From Colletes latitarsis (Eukaryota; Arthropoda; Insecta; Hymenoptera; Colletidae), in contig NW_027488400.1 in assembly GCF_051014445.1 (NCBI RefSeq), forward strand, positions 106,932 to 170,931: 64,000 nucleotides of DNA, in the 5' to 3' direction. Positions 46,254-60,700 of the stretch are shown one piece after another. Numbering within the stretch: position 1 is the first letter of the stretch; the number at the start of each line of letters is the position of its first letter. A model generated the notes under the pieces. The model did not search any database and was not told the origin of the DNA. It saw nothing but the letters and a program-made list of their open reading frames with translations. The position numbers were made by a program, and so were the translations under genes.

Positions 46254-49200
46254 ATTTTAATTTCATTATTAAGTAAATTTTTTTATACATCCTAGTAATT
46301 TCACTATAATTTTACTATAACTCTGATAATTAAATATTCACTCAATTTCAATGATCAGATGAAATTGAATGATTTTAATTTCATTATTAAGTAAATTTTT
46401 TTATACATCCTAGTAATTTCACTATAATTTTACTATAACTCTGATAATTAAATATTCACTCAATTTCAATGATCAGATGAAATTGAATGATTTTAATTTC
46501 ATTATTAAATAAATTTTTTTATACATCCTAGTAATTTCACTATAATTTTACTATAACTCTGATAATTAAATATTCACTCAATTTCAATGATCAGATGAAA
46601 TTGAATGATTTTAATTTCATTATTAAGTAAATTTTTTTATACATCCTAGTAATTTCACTATAATTTTACTATAACTCTGATAATTAAATATTCACTCAAT
46701 TTCAATGATCAGATGAAATTGAATGATTTTAATTTCATTATTAAATAAATTTTTTTATACATCCTAGTAATTTCACTATAATTTTACTATAACTCTGATA
46801 ATTAAATATTCACTCAATTTCAATGATCAGATGAAATTGAATGATTTTAATTTCATTATTAAGTAAATTTTTTTATACATCCTAGTAATTTCACTATAAT
46901 TTTACTATAACTCTGATAATTAAATATTCACTCAATTTCAATGATCAGATGAAATTGAATGATTTTAATTTCATTATTAAGTAAATTTTTTTATACATCC
47001 TAGTAATTTCACTATAATTTTACTATAACTCTGATAATTAAATATTCACTCAATTTCAATGATCAGATGAAATTGAATGATTTTAATTTCATTATTAAGT
47101 AAATTTTTTTATACATCCTAGTAATTTCACTATAATTTTACTATAACTCTAATAATTAAATATTCACTCAATTTCAATGATCAGATGAAATTGAATGATT
47201 TTAATTTCATTATTAAATAAATTTTTTTATACATCCTAGTAATTTCACTATAATTTTACTATAACTCTGATAATTAAATATTCACTCAATTTCAATGATC
47301 AGATGAAATTGAATGATTTTAATTTCATTATTAAGTAAATTTTTTTATACATCCTAGTAATTTCACTATAATTTTACTATAACTCTGATAATTAAATATT
47401 CACTCAATTTCAATGATCAGATGAAATTGAATGATTTTAATTTCATTATTAAATAAATTTTTTTATACATCCTAGTAATTTCACTATAATTTTACTATAA
47501 CTCTGATAATTAAATATTCACTCAATTTCAATGATCAGATGAAATTGAATGATTTTAATTTCATTATTAAGTAAATTTTTTTATACATCCTAGTAATTTC
47601 ACTATAATTTTACTATAACTCTGATAATTAAATATTCACTCAATTTCAATGATCAGATGAAATTGAATGATTTTAATTTCATTATTAAGTAAATTTTTTT
47701 ATACATCCTAGTAATTTCACTATAATTTTACTATAACTCTGATAATTAAATATTCACTCAATTTCAATGATCAGATGAAATTGAATGATTTTAATTTCAT
47801 TATTAAGTAAATTTTTTTATACATCCTAGTAATTTCACTATAATTTTACTATAACTCTAATAATTAAATATTCACTCAATTTCAATGATCAGATGAAATT
47901 GAATGATTTTAATTTCATTATTAAGTAAATTTTTTTATACATCCTAGTAATTTCACTATAATTTTACTATAACTCTGATAATTAAATATTCACTCAATTT
48001 CAATGATCAGATGAAATTGAATGATTTTAATTTCATTATTAAGTAAATTTTTTTATACATCCTAGTAATTTCACTATAATTTTACTATAACTCTGATAAT
48101 TAAATATTCACTCAATTTCAATGATCAGATGAAATTGAATGATTTTAATTTCATTATTAAGTAAATTTTTTTATACATCCTAGTAATTTCACTATAATTT
48201 TACTATAACTCTGATAATTAAATATTCACTCAATTTCAATGATCAGATGAAATTGAATGATTTTAATTTCATTATTAAGTAAATTTTTTTATACATCCTA
48301 GTAATTTCACTATAATTTTACTATAACTCTGATAATTAAATATTCACTCAATTTCAATGATCAGATGAAATTGAATGATTTTAATTTCATTATTAAGTAA
48401 ATTTTTTTATACATCCTAGTAATTTCACTATAATTTTACTATAACTCTGATAATTAAATATTCACTCAATTTCAATGATCAGATGAAATTGAATGATTTT
48501 AATTTCATTATTAAGTAAATTTTTTTATACATCCTAGTAATTTCACTATAATTTTACTATAACTCTGATAATTAAATATTCACTCAATTTCAATGATCAG
48601 ATGAAATTGAATGATTTTAATTTCATTATTAAATAAATTTTTTTATACATCCTAGTAATTTCACTATAATTTTACTATAACTCTGATAATTAAATATTCA
48701 CTCAATTTCAATGATCAGATGAAATTGAATGATTTTAATTTCATTATTAAGTAAATTTTTTTACACATCCTAGTAATTTCACTATAATTTTACTATAACT
48801 CTGATAATTAAATATTCACTCAATTTCAATGATCAGATGAAATTGAATGATTTTAATTTCATTATTAAATAAATTTTTTTATACATCCTAGTAATTTCAC
48901 TATAATTTTACTATAACTCTGATAATTAAATATTCACTCAATTTCAATGATCAGATGAAATTGAATGATTTTAATTTCATTATTAAGTAAATTTTTTTAT
49001 ACATCCTAGTAATTTCACTATAATTTTACTATAACTCTGATAATTAAATATTCACTCAATTTCAATGATCAGATGAAATTGAATGATTTTAATTTCATTA
49101 TTAAGTAAATTTTTTTATACATCCTAGTAATTTCACTATAATTTTACTATAACTCTGATAATTAAATATTCACTCAATTTCAATGATCAGATGAAATTGA

Positions 49201-52200
49201 ATGATTTTAATTTCATTATTAAGTAAATTTTTTTATACATCCTAGTAATTTCACTATAATTTTACTATAACTCTGATAATTAAATATTCACTCAATTTCA
49301 ATGATCAGATGAAATTGAATGATTTTAATTTCATTATTAAGTAAATTTTTTTATACATCCTAGTAATTTCACTATAATTTTACTATAACTCTGATAATTA
49401 AATATTCACTCAATTTCAATGATCAGATGAAATTGAATGATTTTAATTTCATTATTAAGTAAATTTTTTTATACATCCTAGTAATTTCACTATAATTTTA
49501 CTATAACTCTGATAATTAAATATTCACTCAATTTCAATGATCAGATGAAATTGAATGATTTTAATTTCATTATTAAGTAAATTTTTTTATACATCCTAGT
49601 AATTTCACTATAATTTTACTATAACTCTGATAATTAAATATTCACTCAATTTCAATGATCAGATGAAATTGAATGATTTTAATTTCATTATTAAGTAAAT
49701 TTTTTTATACATCCTAGTAATTTCACTATAATTTTACTATAACTCTGATAATTAAATATTCACTCAATTTCAATGATCAGATGAAATTGAATGATTTTAA
49801 TTTCATTATTAAGTAAATTTTTTTATACATCCTAGTAATTTCACTATAATTTTACTATAACTCTGATAATTAAATATTCACTCAATTTCAATGATCAGAT
49901 GAAATTGAATGATTTTAATTTCATTATTAAGTAAATTTTTTTATACATCCTAGTAATTTCACTATAATTTTACTATAACTCTGATAATTAAATATTCACT
50001 CAATTTCAATGATCAGATGAAATTGAATGATTTTAATTTCATTATTAAGTAAATTTTTTTATACATCCTAGTAATTTCACTATAATTTTACTATAACTCT
50101 GATAATTAAATATTCACTCAATTTCAATGATCAGATGAAATTGAATGATTTTAATTTCATTATTAAGTAAATTTTTTTATACATCCTAGTAATTTCACTA
50201 TAATTTTACTATAACTCTGATAATTAAATATTCACTCAATTTCAATGATCAGATGAAATTGAATGATTTTAATTTCATTATTAAGTAAATTTTTTTATAC
50301 ATCCTAGTAATTTCACTATAATTTTACTATAACTCTGATAATTAAATATTCACTCAATTTCAATGATCAGATGAAATTGAATGATTTTAATTTCATTATT
50401 AAGTAAATTTTTTTATACATCCTAGTAATTTCACTATAATTTTACTATAACTCTGATAATTAAATATTCACTCAATTTCAATGATCAGATGAAATTGAAT
50501 GATTTTAATTTCATTATTAAGTAAATTTTTTTATACATCCTAGTAATTTCACTATAATTTTACTATAACTCTGATAATTAAATATTCACTCAATTTCAAT
50601 GATCAGATGAAATTGAATGATTTTAATTTCATTATTAAGTAAATTTTTTTATACATCCTAGTAATTTCACTATAATTTTACTATAACTCTGATAATTAAA
50701 TATTCACTCAATTTCAATGATCAGATGAAATTGAATGATTTTAATTTCATTATTAAGTAAATTTTTTTATACATCCTAGTAATTTCACTATAATTTTACT
50801 ATAACTCTGATAATTAAATATTCACTCAATTTCAATGATCAGATGAAATTGAATGATTTTAATTTCATTATTAAGTAAATTTTTTTATACATCCTAGTAA
50901 TTTCACTATAATTTTACTATAACTCTGATAATTAAATATTCACTCAATTTCAATGATCAGATGAAATTGAATGATTTTAATTTCATTATTAAGTAAATTT
51001 TTTTATACATCCTAGTAATTTCACTATAATTTTACTATAACTCTGATAATTAAATATTCACTCAATTTCAATGATCAGATGAAATTGAATGATTTTAATT
51101 TCATTATTAAATAAATTTTTTTATACATCCTAGTAATTTCACTATAATTTTACTATAACTCTGATAATTAAATATTCACTCAATTTCAATGATCAGATGA
51201 AATTGAATGATTTTAATTTCATTATTAAGTAAATTTTTTTATACATCCTAGTAATTTCACTATAATTTTACTATAACTCTGATAATTAAATATTCACTCA
51301 ATTTCAATGATCAGATGAAATTGAATGATTTTAATTTCATTATTAAGTAAATTTTTTTATACATCCTAGTAATTTCACTATAATTTTACTATAACTCTGA
51401 TAATTAAATATTCACTCAATTTCAATGATCAGATGAAATTGAATGATTTTAATTTCATTATTAAGTAAATTTTTTTATACATCCTAGTAATTTCACTATA
51501 ATTTTACTATAACTCTGATAATTAAATATTCACTCAATTTCAATGATCAGATGAAATTGAATGATTTTAATTTCATTATTAAGTAAATTTTTTTATACAT
51601 CCTAGTAATTTCACTATAATTTTACTATAACTCTGATAATTAAATATTCACTCAATTTCAATGATCAGATGAAATTGAATGATTTTAATTTCATTATTAA
51701 GTAAATTTTTTTATACATCCTAGTAATTTCACTATAATTTTACTATAACTCTGATAATTAAATATTCACTCAATTTCAATGATCAGATGAAATTGAATGA
51801 TTTTAATTTCATTATTAAGTAAATTTTTTTATACATCCTAGTAATTTCACTATAATTTTACTATAACTCTGATAATTAAATATTCACTCAATTTCAATGA
51901 TCAGATGAAATTGAATGATTTTAATTTCATTATTAAGTAAATTTTTTTATACATCCTAGTAATTTCATTATAATTTTACTATAACTCTGATAATTAAATA
52001 TTCACTCAATTTCAATGATCAGATGAAATTGAATGATTTTAATTTCATTATTAAGTAAATTTTTTTATACATCCTAGTAATTTCACTATAATTTTACTAT
52101 AACTCTGATAATTAAATATTCACTCAATTTCAATGATCAGATGAAATTGAATGATTTTAATTTCATTATTAAATAAATTTTTTTATACATCCTAGTAATT

Positions 52201-53197
52201 TCACTATAATTTTACTATAACTCTGATAATTAAATATTCACTCAATTTCAATGATCAGATGAAATTGAATGATTTTAATTTCATTATTAAATAAATTTTT
52301 TTATACATCCTAGTAATTTCACTATAATTTTACTATAACTCTGATAATTAAATATTCACTCAATTTCAATGATCAGATGAAATTGAATGATTTTAATTTC
52401 ATTATTAAGTAAATTTTTTTATACATCCTAGTAATTTCACTATAATTTTACTATAACTCTGATAATTAAATATTCACTCAATTTCAATGATCAGATGAAA
52501 TTGAATGATTTTAATTTCATTATTAAGTAAATTTTTTTATACATCCTAGTAATTTCACTATAATTTTACTATAACTCTGATAATTAAATATTCACTCAAT
52601 TTCAATGATCAGATGAAATTGAATGATTTTAATTTCATTATTAAGTAAATTTTTTTATACATCCTAGTAATTTCACTATAATTTTACTATAACTCTGATA
52701 ATTAAATATTCACTCAATTTCAATGATCAGATGAAATTGAATGATTTTAATTTCATTATTAAGTAAATTTTTTTATACATCCTAGTAATTTCACTATAAT
52801 TTTACTATAACTCTGATAATTAAATATTCACTCAATTTCAATGATCAGATGAAATTGAATGATTTTAATTTCATTATTAAGTAAATTTTTTTATACATCC
52901 TAGTAATTTCACTATAATTTTACTATAACTCTGATAATTAAATATTCACTCAATTTCAATGATCAGATGAAATTGAATGATTTTAATTTCATTATTAAGT
53001 AAATTTTTTTTATACATCCTAATAATTTCACTATAATTTTACTATAACTCTGATAATTAAATATTCACTCAATTTCAATGATCAGATGAAATTGAATGAT
53101 TTTAATTTCATTATTAAGTAAATTTTTTTATACATCCTAGTAATTTCACTATAATTTTACTATAACTCTGATAATTAAATATTCACTCAATTTCAAT
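46254..53197 (+). repeat. 118-bp satellite array, left arm, second pass (about 58.8 units)
   Basis: Same unit and same outer and inner junctions as 10381-19566, but 2242 bases shorter, exactly 19 units. From the CTCTAAT unit at about 47858 inward, variant order equals the first pass at offset 33631. Outside that point the order differs: an A, G, A, G, G, CTCTAAT series of six units is present twice (46508-47217 and 47217-47925), and the first pass's TACAC units at 11001, 12653 and 13479 are absent. Confidence 0.93.
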
Positions 53198-53201
53198 AAA
53201 T

Positions 53202-53431
53202 CAAGACTTATTTATAATATAATTAAATTTTTATATATTACAATAAAAATTAAATTAATTAAAGAAAATAATCAAAATTTATTTATAATATAATTAAATT
53301 TTTATATATTACAATAAAAATTAAATTAATTAAAGAAAATAATCAAAATTTATTTTATAATATAATTAAATTTTTATATATCATAATAAAAATTAAATTA
53401 ATTAAAGAAAATAATCAAAATTTATTTTATT
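53202..53431 (+). repeat. Three 71-72-bp repeats, left arm, second pass
   Basis: Counterpart of 19571-19800 at offset 33631. Confidence 0.9.
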
Positions 53432-53596
53432 TAAATAATAATTTTTATATAAACAATAATAATTAAATATATAAATATGTATTTATTATATTAAACTTTT
53501 TTTTTTTTTTTTTATATTAATAAATTTTTTAATATAAATAATTCAAATTATAAATTCATAAAATATATAATTTATATTTTATAATATAATTTATAA
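53432..53596 (+). promoter_or_regulatory. AT-rich block with poly-T (53497-53513), second pass
   Basis: Counterpart of 19801-19965; the T run is again 17 bases. Confidence 0.6.
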
Positions 53597-55281
53597 TTTA
53601 ATAATAATAAATTTAATATAATAAATATTTATTTATTAATAAATATTTAATCGATATATAAATATATAATTATTATTATAAAAGAAAAAAAAATAAATTA
53701 TAGATTAATATACATATTATACATAATAAATATGTTAATCTATATACAATTATCTATAAATCTTGAGATCTACATACATCTATCAATATATACTAAGAGT
53801 CTAATTATATATAATTATCTATGGATTTATCGAATATATGATCTATATTATAAAATATAATCCACAATTTAATAACAATAGATTTAATATAATAAATATT
53901 TATCTATTAATAAATATTTAATCGATATATATATATATAATTATTGTTATAAAGAAAAAAAAATAAATTATAGATTAATATACATATTATACATAATAAA
54001 TATATTAATTTATATACAATTATCTATAAATCTTGAGATCTACATACATCTATCAATATATACTAAGAGTCTAATTATATATAATTATCTATGGATTTAT
54101 CGAATATATGATTTATATTATAAAATATAATCCACAATTTAATAACAATAGATTTAATATAATAAATATTTATCTATTAATAAATATTTAATCGATATAT
54201 ATATATATAATTATTGTTATAAAGAAAAAAAAATAAATTATAGATTAATATACATATTATACATAATAAATATGTTAATCTATATACAATTATCTATAAA
54301 TCTTGAGATCTACATACATCTATCAATATATACTAAGAGTCTAATTATATATAATTATCTATGGATTTATCGAATATATGATCTATATTATAAAATATAA
54401 TCCATAATTTAATAACAATAGATTTAATATAATAAATATTTATCTATTAATAAATATTTAATCGATATATATATATATAATTATTGTTATAAAGAAAAAA
54501 AAATAAATTATAGATTAATATACATATTATACATAATAAATATGTTAATCTATATACAATTATCTATAAATCTTGAGATCTACATACATCTATCAATATA
54601 TACTAAGAGTCTAATTATATATAATTATCTATGGATTTATCGAATATATGATCTATATTATAAAATATAATCCACAATTTAATAACAATAGATTTAATAT
54701 AATAAATATTTATTTATTAATAAATATTTAATCGATATATATATATATAATTATTGTTATAAAGAAAAAAAAATAAATTATAGATTAATATACATATTAT
54801 ACATAATAAATATGTTAATTTATATACAATTATCTATAAATCTTGAGATCTACATACATCTATCAATATATACTAAGAGTCTAATTATATATAATTATCT
54901 ATGGATTTATCGAATATATGATCTATATTATAAAATATAATCCATAATTTAATAACAATAGATTTAATATAATAAATATTTATCTATTAATAAATATTTA
55001 ATTGATATATATATATATAATTATTGTTATAAAGAAAAAAAAATAAATTATAGATTAATATACATATTATACATAATAAATATGTTAATCTATATACAAT
55101 TATCTATAAATCTTGAGATCTACATACATCTATCAATATATACTAAGAGTCTAATTATATATAATTATCTATGGATTTATCGAATATATGATCTATATTA
55201 TAAAATATAATCCATAATTTAATAATAATAAATTTAATACAATAAATATTTATTTATTAATAAATATTTAATTGATATATA
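53597..55281 (+). repeat. 270-bp repeats, left arm, second pass (6 copies)
   Basis: Counterpart of 19966-21650 at offset 33631, with the same six copies. Confidence 0.92.
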
Positions 55282-55428
55282 TATATATATACATACATAT
55301 ATATATATATATATATAATTAATATTATATAATAAATAAATAAATTATATATATATATATATATATGTATATAAATAATATTATATTATAAAATAAATTA
55401 TATATATATGTATATATATATATATATA
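55282..55428. repeat. TA-rich palindrome centre, second pass
   Basis: Counterpart of 21651-21797. Confidence 0.85.
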
Positions 55429-57377
55429 TATCAATTAAATGTTTATTAATAAATAAATATTTATTGTATTAAATTTATTATTATTAAATTATGGATTATA
55501 TTTTATAATATATATTATATATTCGATAAATCCATAGATAATTATATATAATTAGACTCTTAGTATATATTGATAGATGTATGTAGATCTCAAGATTTAT
55601 AGATAATTGTATATAGATTAACATATTTATTATGTATAATATGTATATTAATCTATAATTTATTTTTTTTCTTTATAACAATAATTATATATATATATAT
55701 CGATTAAATATTTATTAATAAATAAATATTTATTATATTAAATCTATTGTTATTAAATTGTGAATTATATTTTATAATATAGATCATATATTCGATAAAT
55801 CCATAGATAATTATATATAATTAGACTCTTAGTATATATTGATAGATGTATGTAGATCTCAAGATTTATAGATAATTGTATATAGATTAACATATTTATT
55901 ATGTATAATATGTATATTAATCTATAATTTATTTTTTTTTCTTTATAACAATAATTATATATATATATATCGATTAAATATTTATTAATAGATAAATATT
56001 TATTATATTAAATCTATTGTTATTAAATTGTGGATTATATTTTATAATATAGATCATATATTCGATAAATCCATAGATAATTATATATAATTAGACTCTT
56101 AGTATATATTGATAGATGTATATAGTTCTCAAGATTTATAGATAATTGTATATAGATTAACATATTTATTATGTATAATATGTATATTAATCTATAATTT
56201 ATTTTTTTTTCTTTATAATAATAATTATATATATATATATCAATTAAATATTTATTAATAGATAAATATTTATTATATTAAATCTATTGTTATTAAATTG
56301 TGGATTATATTTTATAATATAGATCATATATTCGATAAATCCATAGATAATTATATATAATTAGACTCTTAGTATATATTGATAGATGTATGTAGATCTC
56401 AAGATTTATAGATAATTGTATATAGATTAACATATTTATTATGTATAATATGTATATTAATCTATAATTTATTTTTTTTTCTTTATAACAATAATTATAT
56501 ATATATATATCGATTAAATATTTATTAATAGATAAATATTTATTATATTAAATCTATTGTTATTAAATTGTGGATTATATTTTATAATATAGATCATATA
56601 TTCGATAAATCCATAGATAATTATATATAATTAGACTCTTAGTATATATTGATAGATGTATGTAGATCTCAAGATTTATAGATAATTATATATAGATTAA
56701 CATATTTATTATGTATAATATGTATATTAATCTATAATTTATTTTTTTTTCTTTATAACAATAATTATATATATATATATCAATTAAATATTTATTAATA
56801 GATAAATATTTATTATATTAAATCTATTGTTATTAAATTATGGATTATATTTTATAATATAGATCATATATTCGATAAATCCATAGATAATTATATATAA
56901 TTAGACTCTTAGTATATATTGATAGATGTATGTAGATCTCAAGATTTATAGATAATTGTATATAGATTAACATATTTATTATGTATAATATGTATATTAA
57001 TCTATAATTTATTTTTTTTTCTTCATAACAATAATTATATATATATATATCGATTAAATATTTATTAATAGATAAATATTTATTATATTAAATCTATTGT
57101 TATTAAATTGTGGATTATATTTTATAATATAGATCATATATTCGATAAATCCATAGATAATTATATATAATTAGACTCTTAGTATATATTGATAGATGTA
57201 TGTAGATCTCAAGATTTATAGATAATTATATATAGATTAACATATTTATTATGTATAATATGTATATTAATCTATAATTTATTTTTTTTCTTTTATAACA
57301 ATAATTATATATTTATATATCGATTAAATATTTATTAATAAATAAATATTTATTATATTAAATTTATTATTATTAAA
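55429..57377 (-). repeat. 270-bp repeats, right arm, second pass (7 copies)
   Basis: Counterpart of 21798-23746. The 6-against-7 copy asymmetry and the TATATAGTTCTC variant recur. Confidence 0.92.
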
Positions 57378-57542
57378 TTATAAATTATATTATAAAATAT
57401 AAATTATATATTTTATGAATTTATAATTTGAATTATTTATATTAAAAAATTTATTAATATAAAAAAAAAAAAAAAAAGTTTAATATAATAAATACATATT
57501 TATATATTTAATTATTATTGTTTATATAAAAATTATTATTTA
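57378..57542 (-). promoter_or_regulatory. AT-rich block with poly-A (57461-57477), second pass
   Basis: Counterpart of 23747-23911; the A run is again 17 bases. Confidence 0.6.
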
Positions 57543-57772
57543 AATAAAATAAATTTTGATTATTTTCTTTAATTAATTTAATTTTTATTATGATATATAA
57601 AAATTTAATTATATTATAAAATAAATTTTGATTATTTTCTTTAATTAATTTAATTTTTATTGTAATATATAAAAATTTAATTATATTATAAATAAATTTT
57701 GATTATTTTCTTTAATTAATTTAATTTTTATTGTAATATATAAAAATTTAATTATATTATAAATAAGTCTTG
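57543..57772 (-). repeat. Three 71-72-bp repeats, right arm, second pass
   Basis: Counterpart of 23912-24141. Confidence 0.9.
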
Positions 57773-57776
57773 ATTT

Positions 57777-60700
57777 ATTGAAATTGAGTGAATATTTAAT
57801 TATCAGAGTTATAGTAAAATTATAGTGAAATTACTAGGATGTATAAAAAAATTTACTTAATAATGAAATTAAAATCATTCAATTTCATCTGATCATTGAA
57901 ATTGAGTGAATATTTAATTATCAGAGTTATAGTAAAATTATAGTGAAATTACTAGGATGTATAAAAAAATTTACTTAATAATGAAATTAAAATCATTCAA
58001 TTTCATCTGATCATTGAAATTGAGTGAATATTTAATTATCAGAGTTATAGTAAAATTATAGTGAAATTACTAGGATGTATAAAAAAATTTACTTAATAAT
58101 GAAATTAAAATCATTCAATTTCATCTGATCATTGAAATTGAGTGAATATTTAATTATCAGAGTTATAGTAAAATTATAGTGAAATTACTAGGATGTATAA
58201 AAAAATTTACTTAATAATGAAATTAAAATCATTCAATTTCATCTGATCATTGAAATTGAGTGAATATTTAATTATCAGAGTTATAGTAAAATTATAGTGA
58301 AATTACTAGGATGTATAAAAAAATTTACTTAATAATGAAATTAAAATCATTCAATTTCATCTGATCATTGAAATTGAGTGAATATTTAATTATCAGAGTT
58401 ATAGTAAAATTATAGTGAAATTACTAGGATGTATAAAAAAATTTATTTAATAATGAAATTAAAATCATTCAATTTCATCTGATCATTGAAATTGAGTGAA
58501 TATTTAATTATCAGAGTTATAGTAAAATTATAGTGAAATTACTAGGATGTATAAAAAAATTTATTTAATAATGAAATTAAAATCATTCAATTTCATCTGA
58601 TCATTGAAATTGAGTGAATATTTAATTATCAGAGTTATAGTAAAATTATAGTGAAATTACTAGGATGTATAAAAAAATTTACTTAATAATGAAATTAAAA
58701 TCATTCAATTTCATCTGATCATTGAAATTGAGTGAATATTTAATTATCAGAGTTATAGTAAAATTATAGTGAAATTACTAGGATGTATAAAAAAATTTAC
58801 TTAATAATGAAATTAAAATCATTCAATTTCATCTGATCATTGAAATTGAGTGAATATTTAATTATCAGAGTTATAGTAAAATTATAGTGAAATTACTAGG
58901 ATGTATAAAAAAATTTACTTAATAATGAAATTAAAATCATTCAATTTCATCTGATCATTGAAATTGAGTGAATATTTAATTATCAGAGTTATAGTAAAAT
59001 TATAGTGAAATTACTAGGATGTATAAAAAAATTTACTTAATAATGAAATTAAAATCATTCAATTTCATCTGATCATTGAAATTGAGTGAATATTTAATTA
59101 TCAGAGTTATAGTAAAATTATAGTGAAATTACTAGGATGTATAAAAAAATTTACTTAATAATGAAATTAAAATCATTCAATTTCATCTGATCATTGAAAT
59201 TGAGTGAATATTTAATTATCAGAGTTATAGTAAAATTATAGTGAAATTACTAGGATGTATAAAAAAATTTACTTAATAATGAAATTAAAATCATTCAATT
59301 TCATCTGATCATTGAAATTGAGTGAATATTTAATTATCAGAGTTATAGTAAAATTATAGTGAAATTACTAGGATGTATAAAAAAATTTACTTAATAATGA
59401 AATTAAAATCATTCAATTTCATCTGATCATTGAAATTGAGTGAATATTTAATTATCAGAGTTATAGTAAAATTATAGTGAAATTACTAGGATGTATAAAA
59501 AAATTTACTTAATAATGAAATTAAAATCATTCAATTTCATCTGATCATTGAAATTGAGTGAATATTTAATTATCAGAGTTATAGTAAAATTATAGTGAAA
59601 TTACTAGGATGTATAAAAAAATTTACTTAATAATGAAATTAAAATCATTCAATTTCATCTGATCATTGAAATTGAGTGAATATTTAATTATCAGAGTTAT
59701 AGTAAAATTATAGTGAAATTACTAGGATGTATAAAAAAATTTACTTAATAATGAAATTAAAATCATTCAATTTCATCTGATCATTGAAATTGAGTGAATA
59801 TTTAATTATCAGAGTTATAGTAAAATTATAGTGAAATTACTAGGATGTATAAAAAAATTTACTTAATAATGAAATTAAAATCATTCAATTTCATCTGATC
59901 ATTGAAATTGAGTGAATATTTAATTATCAGAGTTATAGTAAAATTATAGTGAAATTACTAGGATGTATAAAAAAATTTACTTAATAATGAAATTAAAATC
60001 ATTCAATTTCATCTGATCATTGAAATTGAGTGAATATTTAATTATCAGAGTTATAGTAAAATTATAGTGAAATTACTAGGATGTATAAAAAAATTTACTT
60101 AATAATGAAATTAAAATCATTCAATTTCATCTGATCATTGAAATTGAGTGAATATTTAATTATCAGAGTTATAGTAAAATTATAGTGAAATTACTAGGAT
60201 GTATAAAAAAATTTACTTAATAATGAAATTAAAATCATTCAATTTCATCTGATCATTGAAATTGAGTGAATATTTAATTATCAGAGTTATAGTAAAATTA
60301 TAGTGAAATTACTAGGATGTATAAAAAAATTTACTTAATAATGAAATTAAAATCATTCAATTTCATCTGATCATTGAAATTGAGTGAATATTTAATTATC
60401 AGAGTTATAGTAAAATTATAGTGAAATTACTAGGATGTATAAAAAAATTTACTTAATAATGAAATTAAAATCATTCAATTTCATCTGATCATTGAAATTG
60501 AGTGAATATTTAATTATCAGAGTTATAGTAAAATTATAGTGAAATTACTAGGATGTATAAAAAAATTTACTTAATAATGAAATTAAAATCATTCAATTTC
60601 ATCTGATCATTGAAATTGAGTGAATATTTAATTATCAGAGTTATAGTAAAATTATAGTGAAATTACTAGGATGTATAAAAAAATTTACTTAATAATGAAA

